A stretch of DNA of 64,000 bases from Beroe forskalii. Its lineage: Eukaryota > Ctenophora > Nuda > Beroida > Beroidae. A model generated the notes under the pieces. It saw only the letters and a list, made by a program, of their open reading frames with translations, did no database searches and was not told where the DNA came from. Position numbers and translations under genes: made by a program. This document shows positions 43,571 to 55,400 of the stretch, piece after piece. The number at the start of each line of letters is the position of its first letter. Positions within the stretch are counted from its first letter, which is position 1. The stretch covers positions 372,001 to 436,000 of the forward strand of contig WFMF01000010.1 of NCBI GenBank assembly GCA_011033025.1, given 5' to 3'.

Positions 43571-43994
43571 GCTAAATCTTTAATTAGTTGATTCTATATT
43601 CTTATCATATTTTTGACGTGATTAAAGTTTATTTCATTTAATTTGCAGATTTCTAAATCTTCTCCAAAATCAGCTATAAACTTGAATTACGTTGATTAGT
43701 AGGGGTGACAATATTGAATTGAAGTGCTGAGTTATAAGTTGGTTAAGTGATATTTCGGCGGAATACTTCATTTCTTTGACCAGCGTTGGGTTTTCTATCT
43801 TCCTCATTGGACTTTCAGCTGCGAATGTCGAAAATCTCAAACTATTCCCTTGAATCTCAGTATTAACCGGACCCGATGAAAGGGGGTTAAAAATTTAAAA
43901 AGGGTACCTAAAAGGGGGTGAAAATGGAAAATATTGATACAAGATATTTGTTCTTACAGAATCGTGTCCAAAACATCTTTAATATAAAATAAAT

Positions 43995-44215
43995 TGAGTG
44001 TATGGGATTCGTGTCGGCGTGTGTGTGGGACTCTGTGTCGGCATCATACATTAGAATGGAAAAACCGTGTGTATGGGCACTGTGTCGATGTGTGTATGGG
44101 ATTCGTGTCGGCGTGTGTGTGGGACTCTGTGTCGGCATCATAGATTAGAATGGAAAAACCGTGTGTATGGGCACTGTGTCGATGTGTGTACGGGTTTGTG
44201 TCGGCATGCACGTGC
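43995..44215 (+). repeat. About 110-bp tandem duplication with TGTG-rich unit
   Basis: GGGATTCGTGTCGGCGTGTG then TGTGGGACTCTGTGTCGGCA then ATTAGAATGGAAAAACC occurs twice in tandem, with a partial third copy. Confidence 0.75.
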
Positions 44216-44603
44216 AGATAGGGAAAAGTGCTTGCGTTGCTATGGTAATATGAGAAGTGTGTGCATTTCATTTCTTGCTTTGGTGATTTTGTTATGCTAC
44301 TCCCCTGGAGCGCATAACTTTGGTTTTGGTTTGAATTTTTCGATGCAGTGAAATTTTTTCATAAGTTTGAATTGCATTGGTTGAAAATTGCGAACGAGGT
44401 GCCCAACGGGCCTGCTAGTTATTCAATAGTTCGAAGCCTTCGACGCCGTCGCATCATAAAGCTTTTTAAGACCCATGAAAAGTTAAAGAGCCGAAGGTTT
44501 ATAAGTAAACGATTATTTATCAGAGGTTTATACTTTGATGGCATTTAAATAAGAATAACCTGAAGCAAATGCTGGCTTAGCGCCAAGGAAGTTGACTGAC
44601 GCT

Positions 44604-44738
44604 ATGTCCCTGATTCTGCTAACGTCTGCAGTGATTTGGAGTGTGCTTCTATCAATCATGTCAAACAGCGTGAGGCAGACTTTCTGGGGAACGCATATTT
44701 ATACATTTATAACTTTATATCTTAGGGTAAGAACTTGA
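44604..44738 (+). CDS. Possible signal-peptide exon (weak)
   Basis: A 44-codon frame starts MSLILLTSAVIWSVLLSIMS, which looks like a signal peptide or membrane anchor. CTTAGG/GTAAGA at 44726 could be a donor at phase 0. No downstream partner exon could be assigned, though the modular extracellular gene starting at or before 52432 lacks a visible first exon. It may be chance. Confidence 0.2.
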   Translation: MSLILLTSAVIWSVLLSIMSNSVRQTFWGTHIYTFITLYLRVRT

Positions 44739-45689
44739 AAAGTTTGTCAGAAGCAGTCAATATTGTGATAGTAGACATTATAACTCATATTTTAGTTTGG
44801 AACTTGAATCCTCCTTGATAACGATCGCGATTTACAGGCTCATGAGTCATGAAATCCGGGTTGATCTAAAGAGCATTTAAGGTATTATATATTTGAATTT
44901 AAGAATGATAGGAATGGGAATGAGAAGAAATGTCATGTAAACCTTAACGAGCTGCTTGCACCAAACCATCTGGAGGTGGTCAGGGGACACCCCCACATTA
45001 GGAATGCAGGTAGATAACACGTTGATAACACTGCTGTTACTCCTGCCTCCTGGGGGTGGAGGGGAGTGATCATATCTAAAAAACATGCTCAGATTATCAC
45101 GTGATAGAGTACTATATAGGTATCTATCCTTTGGTTTCACTGATCTAGCCGTTGATAGCGATTTAGTTAGAAAAAAGAAAATCCAACCGATTCTTTTTCA
45201 GAGTATTCCAGCTTTCTAGGCATTGGATACTTTGATAATGCGGATTAAATAAAACTCGGCCACTTCCTAAGTACCAACTAACCGTGCAGTACTGTTTGAT
45301 GTGGTTGCACCATTGTATCGCGGATACCGCTTCCAATGGAGATAAACACTTTATCCTCGAATAGCTGTGGCGTCTTCGCAACGTAACTATTCCAATCACC
45401 GTAAAAAACGTTCCAAGATTAAGTGAAAAAGAATACGCAATACACATAATATGATCCATTCTATAGTCCTAAATGTTATTAATATCCTGTCTGAAACAGA
45501 AGCGCTCTTGCTATGTGATGTAACAGGCCAGGGGCCAGTTATTGCATGTTAACATGTCTTTCAGCAATATTCTTTCGAAGGAAGGTTTTGATTCTAACTT
45601 ATTCATTCATCTTTTTTTAGTGTGTGTACGTGTGTTATTGTAAAATATTTTGGAGATCAATAAAAATATTCTTTTACTAACAATATTCT

Positions 45690-48600
45690 TTTACTAATGG
45701 ACCCTCCGGAGAATGGGGCCCTCCGGAGAATTGGCCCTCCGGAGAATGGGCCTCCGGAGAATGGGCCCTCCGGAGAATGGGGCCCTCCGGAGAATGGGCC
45801 CTCCGGAGAATGGGCCCTCCGGAGAATGGGCCCTCCGGAGAATGGGCCCTCCGGAGAATGGACCCTCGGAGAATGGGGCCCTCCGGAGAATGGGCCTCCG
45901 AAAATGGCCTCCGGAGAATGGGCCCTCCGGAAAAAGTGACACATTGGTATGTGAGACAGTAATTCTAAAAAGTGGTGTCAACGACACGTAGGATCGCTGA
46001 CGAAGTGACGTAGCGGAATGCAGGCTGACGTAAAGTGGTGTCAACGAAACCTTTATAAGTGGCTGCACAGTGCAATAGTCTCACTTCCGTTTGGTGTCAC
46101 TGGAAGAAAGTAAGTAAAAGTAAGTATAAAAAATAAAAAGTGTGTAAAAGTAAATGGTCCGTAAATAAGGACCCTCCGGAGAATGGGATCCTCCAGAGAA
46201 TGGACCCTCCGGAGAATGGGCCCTCCGGAGAATGGGCCCTTCGGAGAATGGGGCCCTCCGGAGAATGGGCCCTCCGGAGAATGGGCCCTCCGGAGAATGG
46301 GCCCTCCGGAGAATGGGCCCTCCGGAGAATAGGGCCCTCGGAGAATGGGCCCTCCGGAGAATGGGCCCTCCGGAGAATGGGCCCTCCGGAGAATGGGCCC
46401 TCCGGAGAATGGGGCCCTCCGGAGAATGGGCCCTCCGGAGAATGGGCCCTCCGGAGAATGGACCCTCCGGAGAATGGGGCCTCCGGAGAATGGGCCCTCC
46501 GGAAAATACGCCCTCCGGAGAATGGGCCCTCCGGAAAAGTGACACATTGGTATGTGAGACAGTAATTCTAAAAAGTGGTGTCAACGACACGTAGGATCGC
46601 TGACGAAGTGACGTAGCGGAATGCAGGCTGACGTAAAGTGGTGTCAACGAAACCTTTATAAGTGGCTGAGAATGCATAGTCCGGAGAATGGGCCTCCGAA
46701 AATACTGAAGAATGGGTAAAATAAAAAGTGTGTAAAAAAATTAAAAAGTCCGTAAAGGAGAATGGTCCTGGAGAATGGGACCTCCGAGGATCGCTGAGAA
46801 CGGGGCCCCCTGGAGAATGGGCCTCCGGAGAATGGGCCCTCCGGAGACCTGGGCCTGGGGGACTCCGGGGGCCTCCGAATGGTCCCTGGAAGGCCCTCCG
46901 GTAAAAGGGCTCTGAGAATGGGGCCTCCGGAGAATGGGCCTAGGCCTGGGGTATCCTCCGGAGAATGGGCCTCCGAGAATGGGCCCTCCGGAGAATGGAC
47001 CTCTGGAGAATGGGGCCCTCTGGAGAATGGACCCGAGAATGGGAGAATGGAGCCCGGAGAATGGGGCTGGGGCCCTCCGAGAATGGAGAATGGGGCCTCC
47101 GGAGAATGGGCCTCAGAGAATGGGGTTGGGGGAGAATGGGCCTCCGAGAATGGGCCTCCGGAGAATGGGCGGAATGCAGAATGGCCCTCCGGAGAATGGA
47201 CCTCTGAGAATGGGCCTCCGGAGAATGGGGCCTCCGAGAATGGGCCTCCGGAGAATGGGCCCTCCGGAGAATGGGCCCTCCTAGAGAATGGGCCTCCTGG
47301 TATGTGAGGGACTTAGGAGAATGGGGCCTTGGACACGTGGGCCTCCGGAGAAGTGGGGGCCCTCCAGAGACGTAAATCCCAGAGAACGAAACCTCCAGAA
47401 ATGGGCCCTCAGTAGAATGGGCGCCTGGAGAATGGGTCCCGGAAGAATGGGCCCTCCGAGGATGGGCCTCCGGAGAGTGTAAAAGGAAATGGTCCGGAAG
47501 GGCCTCCGGAGAATGGAGAAGACCCTCCGGAGAATGGGGCCTCCGGAGAATGGGCCCTCTGGAGAATGGAACCTCCGAATGGAGTAAGGGGGCCTCTGGA
47601 GAAAAGGGTGTAAGGACAATGGTCCGGAGAATGGGCCTCCGAATGGGCCCTCCGGAGAATGGGCCTCCGGAGAATGGGCCCTCCGGAGAATGGGCCTCCG
47701 AGAATGGGGCCCTCCGAGAATGGGGCCCTCCGGAGAATGGGCCTCCGGAGAATGGGGCCCTCCGAGAATGGGGCCCTCCGGAGAATGGGGGAAAGCCTGG
47801 GGAATGGGGCCCCGGAAAGTGACACATTGGTATGTGAGACAGTAATTTTAAAAGTGGTGTCAACGACACGTAGGATCGCTGACGAAGTGACGAAGGGGAA
47901 TGCAGGCTGACGTAAAGTGGTGTCAACGAAACCTTTATAAGTGGCTGCACAGTGCAATAGTCTCACTTCCGTTTGGTGCCACCGAGAAAGTAAGTAAAAG
48001 TAAGTATAAAAATTAAAAGTGTGTAAAAATAAATGGTCCGTAACAAGGACCCTCCGGAGAATGGGCCCTCCGGAGAATGGGCCCTCCGGAGAATGGGCCT
48101 CCGGAGAATGGGCCCTCCGGAGAATGGGCCCTCCGGAGAATGGGCCTCCGGGGAATGGGGCCTCCGGAGAATGGGCCCTCCGGAGAATGGGCCCTCCGGA
48201 GAATGGGCCCTCCGAGAATGGACCTCCGGAGAATGGGCCTCCGAAGAATGGGCCTGAGAATGGGCCTCCGAGAATGGGCCTCCGGAGAATGGGCCCCTGG
48301 AGAATGGGCCCTCCGGAGAATGGGCCCTCCGGAGAATGGGCCCTCCGGAGAATGGGCCCTCCGGAGAATGGGCCCTGGAGAATGGACTCCGGAGAATGGG
48401 GCCTCGGAATGGGCCTGAGAATGGACCTGGAGAATGGGCCCTCCGGAGAATGGGCCCTCCTGGAGAATGGGCCCTCCGGGGAATGGGGCCTGGGAGAATG
48501 GGGTCTCCGGAGAATGGGCCCGGAGAATGGATCCACCTGAGAAATGGGCCTGGGGAATGGGAGAATTGGCCCCGGAGAATGGGCCTCCTGAGAATGGCCC

Positions 48601-51575
48601 TCCGGGAGAATGGGCCCTGGAGAATGGGCCCTCCGAGAATAGGCCCTCCGGAGAATGGGCCCTCCGGAGAATGGGCCCTCCGGAGAATGGGCCTCCGGAG
48701 AATGGGGGCCCTCCGGGAGAGAATGGGCCTCCGGAGAATGGGGGCCCTCCGGAGAATGGGCCCTCCGGAGAATGGGGCCTCCGGAGAATGGCCCTCCGAC
48801 GAATGGGACCTCCGAGAATGGGGCCTCTGGAGAATGGGCCTCCGGAGAATGGGCCTCCGGAGAATGGGCCCTCCGGAGAATGGGCCCTCCGGAGAATGGG
48901 CCCTCCGGAGAATGGGCCTCCGAGAATGGACCATCTGGAGAATGGGGGCCTCCGGAGAATGGGCCCTGGGCCTCCGAGAATGGCCCCGCCTCCGTGATGG
49001 GCCTCCGAAAATACGCCCTTCGGAGAATGGGCCCTCCGGAAAGAATGGCCCTCGTGAGACAGTAATTTAAAAGTGGTGTCAACGACAATGGGATCGCTGG
49101 AGAATGGACGCGGGAATGCAGGCTGACGTAAAAGTGGTGTCAACGAAACCTTTATATGGCTGCACAGTGCAATAGTCTCACTTCCGTTTGGTGTCACCGG
49201 GAAGACCCAGAGTAAAAAGTAAGTATAAAAATCCAAAAGTGTGTAAAAGTAAATGGTTCGTAAGAATGGACCTCCGGGAGAATGGGATCCTCCAGAGAGA
49301 ATGGGCCTCCGGAGAATGGGCCTCCGGGAGAATGGGCCCTCCGGAGAATGGGCCCTCCGGAGAATGGGCCCTCCGGAAAATGGGCCCTCCGGAGAATGGG
49401 CCCTCCGGAGAATGGGCCCTCCAGAGAAAGGGGGCCTCTGAGAATGGGGTCACTGGAAGAAGGTAAGTAAAAGTAAGTATAAAAATAAAAATGTGGGTAA
49501 AAATAAATGGTCCGTAAATAAGGACCCTCCGGAGGATGGGCCCTCCGGAGAATGGGCCCTCCGGAGAATGGGGCCCTCCGGAGAATGGGCCCTCCGGAGA
49601 CTGGGCCCTCCGGAGAGTGGGGCCTCCGGAGAATGGGCCCTCTGGAGAATGGGCCCTCTCCGGAGAATGTACCCTCCGGAGAATGGGCACTCCGGAGAAT
49701 GGGCCCTCCGAAGAATGGGCCCTCCGAAGAATGGGCCCTCCGGAAAATGGGCCCTCCGGAGAATGGGCCCACCGGAGAATGGAACCTCCGGGGAATGGAC
49801 CCTCCGGAGAATGGACCCTCCGGAGAATGGAGCCCTCCGGAGAATGGGCCCTCCGGAGGATGGGCCCTCCGGAGAATTGGCCCTCCGGAGAATGGACCCT
49901 CCGGAGAATGGACCCTCCGGAGAATGGGCCCTCCGGAGAATGGGCCCACCGGAGAATGGACCCTCCGGGGAATGGACCCTCCCGAGAATGGTTTCTCCGG
50001 AGAATGGGCCCTCCGGAGAATGGGGCCCACCAGAAAATGGGCCCACCGGAGAATGGGCCCTCCGGAGAATGGGCCCTCCGGAGAATGGACCCTCCGGAGA
50101 ATGGGCCCTCCGGAGAATGGGTCCTCCGGAGAATGGGCCCGGAGAATGACCTCCGAGAATGAACCCTCCGGAGAATGGGCCCTCCGGAGAATGGACCCTC
50201 CGGAGAATGGGCCTCCGGAGAATGGGGCCTCCGGAGAATGGTCGGGAGAATGGGGCCTCCGGAGACTGGGCCTCCGGAGAGTGGGGGCCTCCGGGAGAAT
50301 GGGGCCTCCGAGAATGGGCCTCCGGAGAATGTACCCTCGGAGAATGGACCTCCGGAGAATGGACCTCCGGAGAATGGGCCGGGAGAATGGGGCCTCCGGA
50401 GAATTGGGACCTCCGGAGAATGAACCTCCGGAGAATGAACCTCCGGAGAATGGGCCCTCCTGGAGAATGGGCCCTCGGAGAATGGACCTCCGGAGAATGG
50501 GCCCTCCGGAGAATGGGGCCCTCCGGAGAATGGGCCTCCGGAGAATGGGGCCTCCGGAGACTGGGGCCTCCGAGAGTGGGCCTCCGGAGAATGGGCCTCC
50601 GGAGAATGGGCCCTGGGCCCTCCGGAGAATGTACCCTTCGAGAATGGACCTCCGGAGAATGGACCCTCCGAGAAGTGGGCCCTCCGGAGAATGGGCCCTC
50701 CGGAGAATGGGCCCACCGGAGAATGGACCCTCCGGGGAATGGGCCCTCCGGAGAATGGGCCTTCCGGAGAATGGGGCCCTCCGGAGACTGGGCCCTCCGG
50801 AGAGTGGGGCCTCCGGAGAATGGGCCCTCCGGAGAATGGGCCCTCTCCGGAGAATGTACCCTCCGGAGAATGGACCCTCCGGAGAATGGACCCTCCGGAG
50901 AATGGGCCCTCCGGAGAATGGGCCCTCCGGAGAATGGGCCCACCGGAGAATGGACCCTCCGGGGAATGGACCCTCCCGAGAATGGTTCCTCTGGAGAATG
51001 GGCCCTCCGGAGAATGGGCCCACCGGAGAATGGGGCCCACCGGAAAATGGGCCCTCCGGAGAATGGGCCCTCCGGAGAATGGGCCCTCCGGAGAATGGAC
51101 CCTCCGGAGAATGGACCCTCCGGAGAATGGGCCCTCCGGAGAATGGGTCCTCCGGAGAATTGGCCCACCGGAGAATGAACCCTCCGGAGAATGAACCCTC
51201 CGGAGAATGGGCCCTCCGGAGAATGGACCCTCCGGAGAATGGGCCCTCCGGAGAATGAGGTCCTCCGGAGAATGGGGCCCTCCGGAGAATGGGGCCTCCG
51301 GAGAATGAGCCCTCCGGAGAATGGGCCCTCCGGAAAATGGGCCCTCCGGAAAAAGGGCCCTCCGGAGAATGGCCCCTCCGGAGAATGGGCCCTCTGGAGA
51401 ATGGGCCCTCCGGAGAATGGGCCTCCGGAGAATGGGGCCCTCCAGAGAATGGACCTCCAGAGAATGGACCTCCAGAGAATGGGCCCTCCGTAGAATGGGC
51501 TCTCCGGAGAATGGGTCTTCCGGAGAAAGGGCCCTCCGGAGAATAGGCCCTCCGGAGAATGGGGCCCTCCGGAGA
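45690..51575. repeat. 16-bp GGGCCCTCCGGAGAAT satellite with higher-order structure
   Basis: More than 250 copies of GGGCCCTCCGGAGAAT, in which GGGCCC and TCCGGA are both palindromes. Blocks are separated by a non-repeated tail of about 200 bp (GTGACACATTGGTATGTGAG ... GACGTAAAGTGGTGTCAACG ... CCTTTATAAGTGGCTGCACA ... CACTTCCGTTTGGTGTCAC) at 45936, 46540, 47816, 49045 and 51567, with a partial copy near 49450. Region 46.7-49.1 kb has ragged units. Because 16 is not divisible by 3 and the unit has no stop, frames up to 816 codons open on both strands; none is a gene. Confidence 0.95.
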
Positions 51576-51739
51576 AGTGACACATCGGTATGTGAGACAT
51601 TAATTCTAAAAAGTGGTGTCAACGACACGTAGGATCGCTGACGAAGTGACGTAGCGGAATTTAGGCTGACTTAAAGTGGTGTCAACGAAACCTTTATAAG
51701 TGGCTGCACAGTGCAATAGTCTCACTTCTGTTTGGTGTC

Positions 51740-52100
51740 ACTTCGTCAAGGAAGGTGTGGTAGGAGTAGAAGGAGCCGTCAAGGGTAAAGTAATTAAGTA
51801 AAAGGGTCAATAATCAAAAAAAGGGTACAGTAATTGAGAAAAACTGAAATGATGAAAAACTGACCAACCCTTCGACTTCCTTCTCCTACCGCGCCTTCCT
51901 GGACGAGTGATGACCAGCCCCTCCTACTCCCAACACGCCTTCCTTGCCGAGTGATGACCAGCCCCTCCTACTCCCAACACGCGTTCCTTGACGAGTGATG
52001 ACTAGCCCCTCCTACTCCAACCACGCCTTTCTTAACGAGTGATGAACAGTCCCTCCTATCCCTACATCTCCTTCATTGACGAGTGATGGGCAATGACCAA
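51740..52100. repeat. About 42-bp tandem repeat (CCAGCCCCTCCTACTCCCAA)
   Basis: Five diverged units of GAGTGATGACCAGCCCCTCC followed by TACTCCCAACACGCCTTCCT. An inverted copy (GGAAGGTGTGGTAGGAGTAG) lies just upstream at about 51750. Confidence 0.7.
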
Positions 52101-52431
52101 CCTCCCCTGACATTCAGACTATCAATTTGAATCATCAGTGATGCTGTATATCTAGCAGTGACGGGTCTGTCAGAAGAATTTAGCCAAATTCTCTGTCCCA
52201 TGAGTTAGGCTGCTGTGAAACGAATCACTTAGATAGTCTGAAGATCAGACCTGGAACACCAGAAGGAGCCGTCAAGGGCACAGTTGCAAAGTAATTAGAG
52301 GAAGTTGTTAAATTTTATGAGGTACCGCTGATAACGAGGCCACAAATTACTTAACCCCCCCTTATAATCAGAAATACTCACGCCCCAAACATAGTGAAAT
52401 TTACCTTCATTCTCATGTCGGTATGTTTCAG

Positions 52432-55400
52432 GAGGATCAGCTTTACGAGACAGTGTGCGAGGCTGAAGGAAACTCTGTGATAGTTGTAGGGCAGGCAGGG
52501 AAACCTCTGACTATCTGCGAGCTTCAGGTCTTCGGTTATCGTGAGTAGCGATCCAGGGTATTATTAAAGCCTTTCGTTTGACATCAGCCCAATACTTGGA
52601 TAAGAGATACTTACTGAATAATGTGTTTTCATCTACAGAAGTTATCCCTGCTGAAATAGTTAGCATTATTCAACGATTTCTCCCAAATTCACCCCCCCCC
52701 CCTTCTGCAGCCCAGGAATGTGCCGCTGACCATAACCTCGTCTTTCCCACCCATCTTTGACCCCCTCTCTCTTCAGCCCAGGAATGTACCGCTGACCACT
52801 ACCTCGTCTTTCCCACCCGTCTTTGACCCCCCTCTCTCTCTTCAGCCCAGGAATGTACCGCTGACCACTACCTCGTCTTTCCCACCTGCCTTTCACCCCC
52901 TCTCTCACTTCAGCCCAGGAATGTACCGCTGACCACTACCTCGTCTTTCCCACCCGTCTTTCACCCCCCCTCTCTCACTTCAGCCCAGGAATGTGCCGCT
53001 GACCACTACCTCGTCTTTCCCACCCGTCTCTGTGCCCCCTGTAGTGCGGGGTATGTCAGTCAGGTGTACTCGTGTAGTGAAGGGATAGACTGCAATACTG
53101 ACACTGGCTACTCCTCTCACATCTACAAGTGCAGTACCACCGCTGATATTGAGTGGGGTGAGTACTGAGTAGCTTTGCGAACATTGTCTTCTATTTCGTT
53201 ATTACGAACATATTGACGAAAACCGTCCGGCACCGGTTTACTCGGTTATATTATGTTTGTCTGACACCAGTTTACTTAAGTACTTAGTACTTAAGTACTA
53301 AGACATATTATAAGACATACATAGTCTAAGTACTTAAGTACTTAGACATATTATTCTGGTTGACTGACACCAGTTTACTCAGAAATAATCTGTATGTCTG
53401 ACACCATTAAATGTTGCAATATTAATCGACAGATCATAATTTCTGAAGTTTTTGGGGGATTCTGAGCAACTTGCTGACTGCTGTTGTCCTCTAATCTAGT
53501 TACAAAGTCTAATTCGCAGAAAACCGAACAATGCGGTAGGATGTTACACTTGCTGCACACTGCACACGTACAATGATACGGTAACTCTTGAGTTGGTCAT
53601 GGCGTGAAAAGTGATGGTTGCTAGTATTACAACAAGAGGCACATATTTAGGTAGAATACCAGTGCAAGGTAGAAGTCCTCTGACCGCCCCTCGGCAGAAG
53701 TCCATGTTCATAAACAGAGGACCAATGGACCATGGTGCCATATAATAGGCCGAAAAATATGTCAAAAAGGGTGGCCAAAGATCATAAACTACCTCATAGT
53801 AGATGAGGGAAAGATAGTTCCCGAACGAAAATATTCCGAGGTGTAGCTCATGACCTATGATCACCCATGGATCGGTTGTTACCGAAAATTGCCAAAATCG
53901 GCTGACGCCTCGTGTGATAATTTTCGATAAACTGAGTAAGTCTAAGTTAACTTAGGGAGGGCATCACGGCTACCAGGGTGTGGCCAGGGGGAAAGCGACA
54001 CAGGCGGCTGCCTCCCCTTTTGGACAGACAACGTGAAAATTTGGTTAAGATGAGAGCTTGGATCCTAGCAAAATAACATTTTGACAAGTTTTAAATGTAA
54101 CCCGCCACATCCTCTACAAAAATCTAGCTACGCCCCTGACTGATACCGCCCGGAAGATTGCATTATTCTGTCAACCTTTGCATTTCATAAAAACCCATTC
54201 AAGGTCTTTAAAGTTTAATTGCCCTTCCAAGCTGTATTTTCAGTAAGCTTAAAAAGCGGAAAAAGATGTCATTTGATAAAGCACAAAGATGCAAGATTTG
54301 ATTGCTTAACACGTATATCACTGTGTGGCTCGCGCGGCGCGTACACACACCTATGCGGGCTTAGGAAAAGGTTTGAGTGTATCAAATTCAAATATTCAGA
54401 TTGACCTCGACTTTCGGTCGCATTTCGAACTCATAGGAGCGCGGCGTATCGTGCGCAGCTCACTGGCTGTTGATGACTCACAGTGAGCCGCGCACGTAGA
54501 AGTTCGACACGTCCCTGTTATTAAGTTATTATTCGATTAATTAATAATTATTTAATCCGAATGACGTCAAGGATCTTAATTTTTCAAGCGTAATCTGTGT
54601 TTGGTATTATAATTCCTACCGTTTAATCGCAGTTTCTCTATAGTAACGGTTTGAAATAAATCAGGAGCGTGCAGCAGTTCAACTTCACTTAACGTGAGTA
54701 CACACGGCCTCTGGGTGTTAGGCTAGCCCTCAGAGAATCTTAGAATAATGTTATCATCCACCAAAAGACTTACCTTCAAATGAAAACATGCATATTACAT
54801 CAGTTAGATTTTGCATGGCGTTGAATAATGCCACTTGAACTGTTTGGATTTCCCTTGGATTTCCCTTGGATTTCCCTTATCTTACGGGAGAGAGCGTTTC
54901 AACTCTCAGCATTTCAAAATTAAACATTCTCTGTGAATTAAGGCAGTCTTACCGTCTCAATTTGCTGTTATGGTGAAATGGTGAATATTCATTGTTTTTG
55001 ATGCTAGTTGCTTTTGAATTTGCGCTTGCATAGTAAAATCTGAAAAATCCCATCCCTCAAAATATGACCTAGCGAAAGATGTTAATTATCTCTTTTGTCT
55101 TTGATGGAGGCGTAGTCTATCTTCCCTGACGACAAAGAAACGTTCTAAACTTTACAACACCACTCAATGCAATCAAATTCAAGAATTAGGCTTATGTGGT
55201 GCAATTATGATGAGACTTGTCAGTTTCTTCTAAATGATCTCTGGACGTGTGGATCATCGCCAGTCTCATTTGGGTTTCAAGAAGTCTTCCCTCAGGACAA
55301 AGAACCGTGGCTTTTCCTGCTTAAAAAAGCCAATTCTCATAAGAAATGCTAATTCTCATAAAAATGCTAATTGGTTGCATGACGTCATCAGTTCACTATT

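Noticed and set aside
45690-51630. Open frames of up to 816 codons on both strands (Pro/Gly/Ser-rich)
   Set aside because: They are translations of the 16-bp satellite, open in several frames at once with no start context, domain or splice structure.
53544-53864. Hydrophobic 106-codon frame on the - strand
   Set aside because: No family resemblance, no splice partners and atypical start context; likely chance.
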